Shown in pieces: positions 1-8,191 of a DNA stretch of 64,000 bases. Origin of the DNA: Epilithonimonas sp042695135 (GTDB taxonomy: Bacteria > Bacteroidota > Bacteroidia > Flavobacteriales > Weeksellaceae); contig NZ_CP170547.1 of NCBI RefSeq assembly GCF_042695135.1, forward strand, positions 930,001 through 994,000, in the 5' to 3' direction. A program made the translations under genes and the position numbers. Below the pieces are notes generated by a model. The model searched no databases, was not told the DNA's origin, and saw only the letters and a program-made list of their open reading frames with translations. How positions within the stretch are numbered: the stretch's first letter is position 1; each line of letters opens with the position of its first letter.

Positions 1-360
1 TTTCAGGATCGTTTTTTTATGATCAATGCTTTGAAACAAGGCTATAAGTTTGCTGCATTGCAGGAACAGCTTCACATTATGTATGAGCATACCGAAGATA
101 GAATTACATCAAAATCTGTTGATAAAACCAAAGCATCTATTTCGCAGATCAAAACCTGGATAAGCCAATATAAAAATGAGTTTTCTGACAAAGAATGGAA
201 CAGTTTCCTAATCAGCGACCTTAGAAAAATAGCGGTTACAAGTTATAACTCGACAGAAAAAAGCATAAGAATGTCGGGAGCGTCTTATTATTTCAAAATA
301 TTTTTGAAAACCAGAAATTTTTCAGATTTTACAATGATATTTAAAAGCTTAATTAAATAA
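1..360 (+). CDS. Glycosyltransferase family 2-like, C-terminal fragment (5' end outside window)
   Basis: The reading frame is open from base 1, so the first ATG inside the window (base 19) is probably internal; the visible 119 residues are the C-terminal part of a longer protein. The text ALKQGYKFA followed by a charged helical tail resembles the region after the GED-type motif of bacterial GT2 sugar transferases. It ends 9 bases before an acyltransferase gene and heads a co-directional run of polysaccharide genes, which supports a sugar-transfer role at the cytoplasmic membrane. The catalytic domain is not visible, so the family call rests on weak similarity plus context. Confidence 0.55.
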   Translation, partial: FQDRFFMINALKQGYKFAALQEQLHIMYEHTEDRITSKSVDKTKASISQIKTWISQYKNEFSDKEWNSFLISDLRKIAVTSYNSTEKSIRMSGASYYFKIFLKTRNFSDFTMIFKSLIK

Positions 361-369
361 CAAATACTT

Positions 370-1395
370 TTGGAAATCACAGTCAGACAATCCAATCAGC
401 TGAAGTCTATAGGCATATTAATGATGCTGTGTCTTCATTTATTCAACAAAAATTACAAAGGACTTTTTGAGCCATTATTGTTTGTAGGAAAACAGCCGCT
501 TTCTTATTATCTCTCGTTGTTTTGTGATGCCTGCGTTCCTGTTTTTGCTTTTGTCAGCGGTTATGGATTGTACTTTAAATATCAGCAGAATAAAACAGTT
601 TATGCAAAAGACAATTTTGTAAGACTGAAAAAGTTATACCTTAATTATTGGATCATTTTAATCATATTTCCGGTCATTATTGGATTGATTTTAAAATCCG
701 AAGGCTATCCCGGTTACTGGGAAAAGTTTTTCCTGAATTTTTTGGGAATTAATCCTTCATACAACGGTGCCTGGTGGTTTTTTACGGTTTATGTTTTATT
801 TGTATTGACATCGGGATTCTGGTTTTCTATTTTGGAAAAACTAAATATGATTATATTTTTAATTGCATTAGTTGGTCTTTACATATTAGGTTTTTATTTT
901 AGAATCTATAAAACAAATCTGTTTACAAATCCGGTATTGAATTGGTTTCAAAAATATGGAGCTTTATATTTCTGCACCTTATTTCAGCTGATGCTTGGTG
1001 CTTTTGCATTAAAATATAAATGGAATAGTTTCATTTCCAAATACTTTCAAAAAGTAAAATATAAAAATCTGGTGATTTGTATAATGATTGTGATATTGGT
1101 TATTTTTCATGCATTTGTGCCGAATTTTATCATTGCACCTTTTACAGCCCTTGCATTTATCCTATTGTATTGTCAGTTTAATTTGCCTGAGAATGTTCAG
1201 AAAGGAATTGATTTTTTCACGCCGCATTCTACGAATATCTGGCTCACTCATATGTTTTTTTATATGATTTTTTTTCCGGAATTCATTTACTCTTTCAAAT
1301 ATCCGATTGTCATATTTTCCATATTGGTTTTGATTTGCGTCCTTTGTTCTTACGTTATCAATTTCATTAATCAAAAAGTCCAAAAATTAATCTGA
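370..1395 (+). CDS. Acyltransferase 3 family membrane protein (surface glycan O-acetylation)
   Basis: A 341-residue polytopic membrane protein with about ten hydrophobic segments. The N-terminus (RQSNQLKSIGILMMLCLHLF) is the acyltransferase-3 first helix with the conserved early basic residue and the membrane His. Proteins of this OafA/WecH type transfer acetyl or other acyl groups onto sugars of capsule, O-antigen or exopolysaccharide. The start is a TTG; the next in-frame ATG (421) would cut into the first membrane helix, so TTG is preferred. Its TGA overlaps the ATG of the next GT4 gene by one base, indicating translational coupling within the polysaccharide operon. The sugar acceptor cannot be read from sequence. 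Confidence 0.85.
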   Translation: MEITVRQSNQLKSIGILMMLCLHLFNKNYKGLFEPLLFVGKQPLSYYLSLFCDACVPVFAFVSGYGLYFKYQQNKTVYAKDNFVRLKKLYLNYWIILIIFPVIIGLILKSEGYPGYWEKFFLNFLGINPSYNGAWWFFTVYVLFVLTSGFWFSILEKLNMIIFLIALVGLYILGFYFRIYKTNLFTNPVLNWFQKYGALYFCTLFQLMLGAFALKYKWNSFISKYFQKVKYKNLVICIMIVILVIFHAFVPNFIIAPFTALAFILLYCQFNLPENVQKGIDFFTPHSTNIWLTHMFFYMIFFPEFIYSFKYPIVIFSILVLICVLCSYVINFINQKVQKLI

Positions 1396-2471
1396 TGAAA
1401 CTTTTATATATAACCAATGGCATCAACGGCTCCGGCGGATTAGAGAGAGTTCTTTCTGTAAAAGCTTCTTTGCTGGCAGAAAATCATGGCTATGAAGTTT
1501 CTATTTTGGTGCTGAATCATGCCGATGAAAATCCATTTTATGAGTTCAGTTCCAGGATCAAATTTTATTCTATTGATGTAAAAGGGAATCCGCTGCAATA
1601 TATCTCGACGTACAAAAATGGTATTCAGAAAATAACTGATGAAATAAAACCTGATGTAATCTCAGTTTGCGATGATGGTCTCAAAGGTTTTTTTATTCCA
1701 AAATTTTTGAAAACCGATGCCAAAATCATTTACGAGAGACACGTCTCAAAATTAGCGGAAACTCATGCAAATCAGTCTTTTGTTCAGAAAGTTAATACGC
1801 AGATAAAATGGACATTGATGGGAATTCTGGGAAACAGTTTCAGCAAATTTGTTGTGTTGACAGATGGCAATAAAAAAGAATGGACATCTCTGAAAAATCT
1901 TGAAGTTCTTCCTAACCCCTTGTCTTTTTATCCGAAAGAATCATCAAGTCTGGATTCCAAAAAAGTCATTTGTGTGGGTAAGATTTCTTTCCAAAAAGGG
2001 CAGGATCTTTTGTTGCAATCCTGGAAAAAAGTAAATTCAAAATATCCCGACTGGACTTTGGAATTGTATGGAAAAGAAAATAAAAAATTTTTAGACACTT
2101 CTGATTTGCCGGAAAGTGTCGTTTGGTTTCCACCTGCGAAAAACATTAAAGAAAAATATCTGGACAGCTCTATTTATGTGATGTCTTCCCGGTTCGAAGG
2201 CTTTGGAATGGTTCTTATCGAGGCTATGGCCTGTGGTGTTCCATGTGTTAGTTTTGATTGTAATTATGGACCATCCGATATTATAAAAGATAATGTGGAC
2301 GGTTTTATTGTAGAAAAAGATAATGTTGATATCTTCGCAGATAAAATCCTGGAACTTATAGAAAATGAATCCTTAAGAAAAGTTATGGGATCCAATTCTA
2401 AAGAAAATGTAAAAAGATATGATCCTGACTTCATTGCAAAACAATGGGACGGGCTTTTTAAAAAATTGTAA
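1395..2471 (+). CDS. Glycosyltransferase family 4 (GT-B fold)
   Basis: The 358 residues read as a complete GT4 enzyme: an N-terminal acceptor domain starting ITNGINGSGGLERVLS (glycine-rich loop), and a C-terminal nucleotide-sugar domain with VGKISFQKGQDLLLQSW and the retaining EX7E motif (E268 and E276 in the SRFEGFGMVLIEAMACGVP region). It should add a sugar from an NDP-donor to the lipid-linked repeat unit on the cytoplasmic face. ATG overlaps the upstream TGA, and its TAA overlaps the next ATG by one base, so three genes are translationally coupled. Donor and linkage are unknown. Confidence 0.93.
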   Translation: MKLLYITNGINGSGGLERVLSVKASLLAENHGYEVSILVLNHADENPFYEFSSRIKFYSIDVKGNPLQYISTYKNGIQKITDEIKPDVISVCDDGLKGFFIPKFLKTDAKIIYERHVSKLAETHANQSFVQKVNTQIKWTLMGILGNSFSKFVVLTDGNKKEWTSLKNLEVLPNPLSFYPKESSSLDSKKVICVGKISFQKGQDLLLQSWKKVNSKYPDWTLELYGKENKKFLDTSDLPESVVWFPPAKNIKEKYLDSSIYVMSSRFEGFGMVLIEAMACGVPCVSFDCNYGPSDIIKDNVDGFIVEKDNVDIFADKILELIENESLRKVMGSNSKENVKRYDPDFIAKQWDGLFKKL

Positions 2472-3670
2472 TGAAGAATATATTATTAATAATACCTTAT
2501 GGAAGCGTAGGCGGAATGGAAAGGCTGGCGGTGACTTTCTACGATGGCTACAAAAGAAAAGGATATAATGTTAAGGTTATTAAGATTATAGGTCTTACAA
2601 ATGATATTATCAGTTTTGGCGATGATGAATATATTTTGTCAGGAAAAGATTTCTCAGAATATTCTGCGTCAAACAGAATCCTTTTTTACTTAAAAATCCC
2701 ATTCCTGATCAGAAATTATATTAAGAAAAATAAAATTGACTACTCAATAGCATTTGGAGATATGGCAAATTCTTTCAGTGCTGTTACTTATACCAAAGAA
2801 GTTAAAATCGCAAGCTTACATGCGGTAAAAAGTGTTGAGTTTAAAAACCTGAACGGAATAGCAAAGTTCTTCAAATGGTCTATAGAAAATACCTATAAAA
2901 ATTTTCATAGAGTAGTTGCGATAAGCCATGCGATTAAAAATGATCTTTTAGATAATCTTAATTATTCATTTAAAAATGTTGAGACAATCTATAATCCACA
3001 CAATCATGAATTAATCGGAAACAATTCTAAAGAACTATTATCAGCTGAGGAAGAAAATATTTTCCAGGGAAAGGTAATTCTTTTTTTGGGGCGTTTAAGT
3101 TTACAAAAATCACCCTGGCTATTAATCAAATCCTTTAGTCTGATAAAAAGAAAAAATCCTGATGCCCGCTTAGTTTTAGTAGGAGATGGCGACAAGGAAG
3201 TGGAAAGTTATCTTGAAAAACTAATTCGTGGCCTTAATCTTAAAGACAGTGTATATTTCTTAGGAAGGAAATCAAATCCATATAAATATCTTGCAAAAGC
3301 AAATTGCCTGGCACTTTCCTCTTTGTATGAAGGTACACCAAATGTAATTGTTGAAGCTATGGTTCTCAATATTCCTGTAATTACAACCAATTGTACAGAT
3401 GGGATTTCCGAAATGATGATTCAGAAAAATAATGTTGATAAGGAAAATTTCATTATTACTGATGCAGGTCTTATCATAAAAACTAAATTTGACAATTCTG
3501 ATTTTCAGATTCCGAATGATTTCCAAATGAATGAAAATGATAAAAAATATGCAGAAGGACTCAATTTTATATTGGAAGATACCAATAACAAGATAATAAG
3601 AGGGAATGAGAAAAGTGAATTACTGAAAAAGTATAATCTGAACGAAGTATTAAACTTATATATTAAATAA
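2471..3670 (+). CDS. Glycosyltransferase family 4
   Basis: A 399-residue GT4 enzyme. The N-terminus IPYGSVGGMERLAVTFYDGY is the usual GT-B glycine loop; GRLSLQKSPWLLIKSFSLI begins the donor domain, and E287/E295 (YEGTPNVIVEAM) form the EX7E catalytic pair. The order and one-base overlap with the preceding GT4 make it part of the same polysaccharide operon. It is slightly longer than the preceding enzyme because of an insertion near residues 315-360. It probably transfers one hexose of the repeat unit; the sugar is not predictable. Confidence 0.92.
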   Translation: MKNILLIIPYGSVGGMERLAVTFYDGYKRKGYNVKVIKIIGLTNDIISFGDDEYILSGKDFSEYSASNRILFYLKIPFLIRNYIKKNKIDYSIAFGDMANSFSAVTYTKEVKIASLHAVKSVEFKNLNGIAKFFKWSIENTYKNFHRVVAISHAIKNDLLDNLNYSFKNVETIYNPHNHELIGNNSKELLSAEEENIFQGKVILFLGRLSLQKSPWLLIKSFSLIKRKNPDARLVLVGDGDKEVESYLEKLIRGLNLKDSVYFLGRKSNPYKYLAKANCLALSSLYEGTPNVIVEAMVLNIPVITTNCTDGISEMMIQKNNVDKENFIITDAGLIIKTKFDNSDFQIPNDFQMNENDKKYAEGLNFILEDTNNKIIRGNEKSELLKKYNLNEVLNLYIK

Positions 3671-3677
3671 GAGAAAG

Positions 3678-4775
3678 GTGTTTGATTTTATTCCCTTAGA
3701 AAGTTACTCAGCAGTATATTATCATAGCATGATGTTAATCATGATTATGATAATACTTCATGCCATGGTGTATGATGTTTACAATACGAAAAGTCTTAAT
3801 TTTTTTAATATAATAGGGCATGTTTTTTTAATTGTTTTTACTTTATACATTGGGTCAAGGCCTATCAGTGGAGCTTATTTCGCAGATATGGCAACCTATG
3901 CCAGAGCTTATAATCTAATGGAGCATGGGACAAATCTTACAATTGATAAAGACTATGCTTTTAATTATTTGATGAAAGCCTGTGCCTATATCATGCCTGT
4001 TAAGGCATTTTTCATGCTAATAGACATTCTGTATATTATTCCTTGTTATATCTTTTCAAAAAAATACTTTACCAAATATTGGTTTTATGCATTCTTTATG
4101 TTTGTTGGGTCATTTTCATTTTGGGCTTTCGGAACAAATGGGATCAGAAATGGAGTAGGAACCTCTTTTTTTATATTAAGTCTTTGCTTCTATGATAGAA
4201 AATGGGTTATGTATTCTTTATTCATAATTGCTATTTTATTTCACAGTTCTGTAATTATTCCATTTGCAGCATTTATGGCAGCAGAATTTTATAAAAATCC
4301 TAAAGTTTATTTATATGCGTGGTTGGCTGCAATCCCGTTGTCATTAGCGGGTGGAAGTATTTGGCAGGATTTGTTTTTCAATCATTTGGGATTTGCAGAA
4401 CGTACGAGCGGATATATGGAAGGAGAAAGTGCAGAAGGATCATTTTCTGCCACAGGATTTCGATGGGATTTTTTATTATATAGCTCATTTGGTATTATCG
4501 CAGGATATTATTTCATTTTTGAAAAAAAAATAACAGACAAATTTTACATCCACTTGTTCGGAGTTTACGCTATTGCGAATGCCTTTTGGGTATTAGTAAT
4601 TACAGCAAATTATAGCAACAGATTTGCATATTTGTCGTGGTTTTTGATGGCCCCGTTAATTGCTTATCCAATGTTTAAATATAGAATATGGAAAGATCAG
4701 TATAAGGTTTTTGCAGTCATTCTAAGCATCTATTACTTATTTACATATATAATGTTTTTGAAAAATGGAAAATAA
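3678..4775 (+). CDS. EpsG/Wzy-like polysaccharide polymerase
   Basis: A 365-residue integral membrane protein with about ten hydrophobic helices. The signature SRPISGAYFADMATYARAYNLM (split: SRPISG then DMATY) after the second helix is typical of EpsG-family proteins, which act as Wzy-type polymerases joining lipid-linked repeat units in the periplasm. The start is GTG after a purine-rich GAGAAAGG Shine-Dalgarno-like stretch. It begins 8 bases after the preceding GT4 and overlaps the following GT2 by 11 bases. This is the only polymerase seen, so the cluster probably follows a Wzx/Wzy route; a flippase was not seen and may lie upstream of the window. Confidence 0.85.
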   Translation: MFDFIPLESYSAVYYHSMMLIMIMIILHAMVYDVYNTKSLNFFNIIGHVFLIVFTLYIGSRPISGAYFADMATYARAYNLMEHGTNLTIDKDYAFNYLMKACAYIMPVKAFFMLIDILYIIPCYIFSKKYFTKYWFYAFFMFVGSFSFWAFGTNGIRNGVGTSFFILSLCFYDRKWVMYSLFIIAILFHSSVIIPFAAFMAAEFYKNPKVYLYAWLAAIPLSLAGGSIWQDLFFNHLGFAERTSGYMEGESAEGSFSATGFRWDFLLYSSFGIIAGYYFIFEKKITDKFYIHLFGVYAIANAFWVLVITANYSNRFAYLSWFLMAPLIAYPMFKYRIWKDQYKVFAVILSIYYLFTYIMFLKNGK

Positions 4776-5673
4776 AATAACCGTTTTCACTCCAACCTAT
4801 AATCGCGCCCATCTCTTACCAAAACTCTATGAAAGTTTAAAAAATCAAACCTCAAAAGACTTTGAATGGCTGATAATTGATGATGGATCAGCAGATACTA
4901 CGGAAGAAGTTGTAAACGCCTGGATTAATGAAAATAAGATAAAAATAAAATATCACTTTCAGGAAAATCAAGGAATGGTTGCAGCTCACAATACAGCGCA
5001 TTATCTCATGACGACAGAACTTTGTGTCTGTATAGATTCTGATGATCACATGCCTGATGACGGGATAGAAAAAATCCTGGATCTTTGGGAGAAACATGGC
5101 TACGAAGACTCTGCCGGAATGGTCGGTCTGGATGCTTACACCAACGGAAAAATTATCGGAACCAGATTGCCTGAGGTAAAGGAATGCAAATTCTCAGAAC
5201 TTTATACAACGTATAAGATCAGCGGAGATAAAAAATTTGTTCACAACAGAAAGGTGTTCAATCAATATTTACCTTATCCAAGATTGGGGAATGAGAAATT
5301 CCCGGTGACGAGTTATTTATATCTTTTCATAGAACAGAAACACAAACTTCTGGTCTTTAATGAAGTGTTTTGCATCGTAGAATATATGGAAGACGGTCTT
5401 TCTAATAATCTGATAAAACAATACAGAGAAAGCCCCGATTCTTTTGCCTTTTACCGAATTGCCAAAATGAAATTTGCACTCAATTACAAAGAAAAATTCC
5501 AAAACGCAGTTCATTATGTTTCTTCAAAATTGCTCGGCGATCGTCGCAATCTAATGAAGGAGTCACCGGCTAAGTTGACAACATTACTAGCATTTCCGTT
5601 TGGCTTGATGCTCTATTATTATATCAAAAACACAAACAAAACCGCAGTTAATAAAACCTTAAATAAAAAATAA
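4765..5673 (+). CDS. Glycosyltransferase family 2 (GT-A fold)
   Basis: A 302-residue GT2. The N-terminus reads FTPTYNRAHLLPKLYESL, then IIDDGSADTTEEVV and a DSDD metal/nucleotide-binding motif in CIDSDDHMPDDG (about residue 91). C-terminal residues 260-300 include a hydrophobic stretch that could anchor it to the membrane. The start overlaps the end of the EpsG-like gene, and its stop abuts the pyruvyl transferase ATG. It probably extends the surface glycan repeat unit; similar enzymes are often annotated as EpsH-like. Substrate unknown. Confidence 0.92.
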   Translation: MENKITVFTPTYNRAHLLPKLYESLKNQTSKDFEWLIIDDGSADTTEEVVNAWINENKIKIKYHFQENQGMVAAHNTAHYLMTTELCVCIDSDDHMPDDGIEKILDLWEKHGYEDSAGMVGLDAYTNGKIIGTRLPEVKECKFSELYTTYKISGDKKFVHNRKVFNQYLPYPRLGNEKFPVTSYLYLFIEQKHKLLVFNEVFCIVEYMEDGLSNNLIKQYRESPDSFAFYRIAKMKFALNYKEKFQNAVHYVSSKLLGDRRNLMKESPAKLTTLLAFPFGLMLYYYIKNTNKTAVNKTLNKK

Positions 5674-7006
5674 ATGAAGGCGATCATAGTCCCGGGAATT
5701 ACAGATATGAACAAAGGCGACCAGGCATTGGTCTGGGAAAGCTACAGGCTCGTGAAGGATACCGGTTTGTATAACGATATTTATATCCTGAATTCTGGTG
5801 ATACAGATGAGGAGAAAAAAAACCTGAGTTATCAGACACAACAGCGAGGTTTTCCTATCCTGGAAAATATCCTGAAACATCCCAGAAGAGGCCAGCACAA
5901 AAAAGACGAACATATCCAGGAATCCAAATTAGAATTGGCGAAGCAAATCAAAAACGCCGGATTAGATTTTTTGAGTACCTGGTTTCTGATATTAATAGCA
6001 AACAACGCCGGATTAGTTCGCTTATTTTACGGTAAAAAGACTCAGCAGACTGTGGCGCAATTCAGAGATTCTGATGCTGTTTTTGTTAAAGGAGGCGGTT
6101 TTATCCACGCATATGGAGAGAAAACAGCGCCTTATTTGATGTGGTATTTTTTATTCTACGTCAGGCTGGCGAAAAAAATGGGCAAAAAAGTAGTTTTCTT
6201 CCCCAATTCTTACGGACCTTTCAAAGGTTTAACGGTAAAATCTCAGGTTAAGAAAGTTTTTAATACATTAGACTTGGTGTATGCCAGAGAAAAGGTTTCT
6301 TCTGTTGCAATGTCTGAGCTGCTGGGAAAAAATGTTCCTGTAGAAATGGATTTGGGATTTTTCTTGGAGAAGGGTTCCGAAGAAAAAGCAAAAGAAATCC
6401 TTAAAAAATATAATTTAAGTTCAGACGATAAAATTGTAGGCATTACTGTAAGACCTTGGCGTTTTCCAGGTAAAGAAAATCCTTTGGAACTTTATGAAAA
6501 ATATCTTGATTCTGTTTACAGGCTTGCAAATTTTGCAATTGAAAAAGGCTTTAAAATAGCATTGTGCAACCAATCTATTGGGCCTAAATTCTCATGAGGA
6601 TGACAGGAATGCGATCAAAGATCTTCTTAAGAAATTTGACAATAACAGTAATGTAGTCTGGATCAATGAGAATCTGGATTGTGATGATCTGAAGGCCGTC
6701 TATTCTTATTTCTCAGTATTTGTAGGAACACGTTTCCATTCGGTCATTTTTTCATTAACATCGCTGGTGCCTTCTATAGCAATTGGTTATGGTGGGAATA
6801 AGGCGAAAGGAATAATGGGGGATTTTAATTTTGATAATCTGGTGGTACAGATAGAAGATGTGACGGCAGACTCATTAATAAGAATGTTCAATGAGATCAC
6901 AGACAATTACGAGGTAAGTAAAAGTAAAATCGGTGATTATCTTTATAAGCTGGATGTCAGCAGAAATAAAATTAAATCGGATATTATTAATCTTTATAAA
7001 AATTGA
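5674..7006 (+). pseudogene. Polysaccharide pyruvyl transferase family protein, single-base frameshift
   Basis: Two overlapping frames together make one family-length protein of about 443 residues. Frame 1 (5674-6597) starts MKAIIVPGITDMNKGDQALVW, the usual start of CsaB/WcaK-type pyruvyl transferases, and carries the VKGGGFIH loop. It reads NQSIGP then hits a stop. Frame 2 (to 7006) continues NSHEDDR and includes GTRFHSVIFS, the conserved C-terminal R-H segment. Removing one A from the AAA at 6586-6588 joins them as IGP-N-SHEDD. The enzyme would add ketal pyruvate to a glycan sugar. It is either a recent pseudogene or a sequence error. The next GT4 start overlaps its stop codon. Confidence 0.85.
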
Positions 7007-8151
7007 AAAAGATATTCAGAATTTCAACCGTTCCTATTTCCCTGAATGTCTTATTAAAAGGGCAGCTCAGATATTTGAACCAATATTTTGATATTACTTC
7101 TATATCCGGAAACGGTCCAGATCTGGATGAAGTGAGAGAACGCGAAGGTGTTAAAACCTATGCTGTAGAAATGCAGCGCCAGATCTCTCCAGTCAAGGAT
7201 TTGTTTTCACTCGTAAAGCTTTATTTTTATTTTAGAAGAGAAAAACCGGACATTATCCATTCTATTACTCCAAAAGCGGGACTGCTATCTATGGTTGCCG
7301 GAAAATTGGCTGGCGTTCCTATTAGAATTCACACATTCACAGGTTTGGTATTTCCTTACAAAACTGGAATGATGCAGAAAATATTAGTCGCAATGGACAG
7401 GTTGTTATGCTATTGCGCAACTGATATCTATCCGGAAGGCAACGGCGTAAAAAATGATTTGCTGAAGTTTAAAATTACGGATAAACCTCTGAAGATCATT
7501 GCAAATGGTAATGTAAACGGAGTTGATCTTGAATATTTTGACCCGGCATTATTTTCGGAATCGGAAAAGCAAATGTTTAAAAAAAACCTGGGGATAAAAG
7601 ATGATGATTATGTCTTTTTGTTTGTAGGACGCTTGGTAAGAGATAAAGGGATAAACGAATTGATCGACGCTTTTACAAAGCTCGAATCACAATTTCAAAA
7701 TACTAAATTATTACTAGTCGGACCTTTTGAAGAGGACCTTGATCCAATTTTACCAGAATCCAAAAATAATATAGAAAATAATCCGAATATCATTTCCGTA
7801 GGATTCCAAAAGGATGTGCGGTTATTTTTTTCGATTGCAGATTGTTTTGTATTTCCAAGTTACAGAGAAGGATTTCCAAATGTATTGCTTCAGGCTGGCG
7901 CAATGGGTTTATTCAGTATTGTGACAGATATTAGTGGCAGTAATGAAATTGTTAAAGAAGGAAGAAATGGCACAATTATTAATGTGAAAAATAAAGCGGA
8001 ATTGTGCAACGCTATGAAGAAAATAAGATTGCAGGATTTGAATGTGAACTCTTCTAAAATGGTTTACAGGACGCTGATTGAACAAAATTACGGCCAGGGC
8101 TATATTTGGGAGAGTATAAAAAATGAATATTATTACTTACTTGATAAATAA
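7003..8151 (+). CDS. Glycosyltransferase family 4, CapM/WbnH-like
   Basis: A 382-residue GT4 beginning at a TTG that overlaps the previous TGA. The N-terminal domain holds KPDIIHSITPKAGLLSMVAG and RIHTFTGLVFP, strongly reminiscent of the CapM/WbnH/PglA group that adds an early HexNAc or hexose to undecaprenyl-linked sugars. The donor domain has GRLVRDKGINELIDAF. In the EX7E region (YREGFPNVLLQAGAMG) the second Glu is replaced by Gln; I believe this occurs in relatives, so I do not read it as inactivation. It is the last gene of the polysaccharide run; a T9SS protein follows after 40 bases. Confidence 0.9.
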   Translation: MKKIFRISTVPISLNVLLKGQLRYLNQYFDITSISGNGPDLDEVREREGVKTYAVEMQRQISPVKDLFSLVKLYFYFRREKPDIIHSITPKAGLLSMVAGKLAGVPIRIHTFTGLVFPYKTGMMQKILVAMDRLLCYCATDIYPEGNGVKNDLLKFKITDKPLKIIANGNVNGVDLEYFDPALFSESEKQMFKKNLGIKDDDYVFLFVGRLVRDKGINELIDAFTKLESQFQNTKLLLVGPFEEDLDPILPESKNNIENNPNIISVGFQKDVRLFFSIADCFVFPSYREGFPNVLLQAGAMGLFSIVTDISGSNEIVKEGRNGTIINVKNKAELCNAMKKIRLQDLNVNSSKMVYRTLIEQNYGQGYIWESIKNEYYYLLDK

Positions 8152-8191
8152 TAATTGATTAATTTTGATGAATAAATAAAAATAAAAGAAT

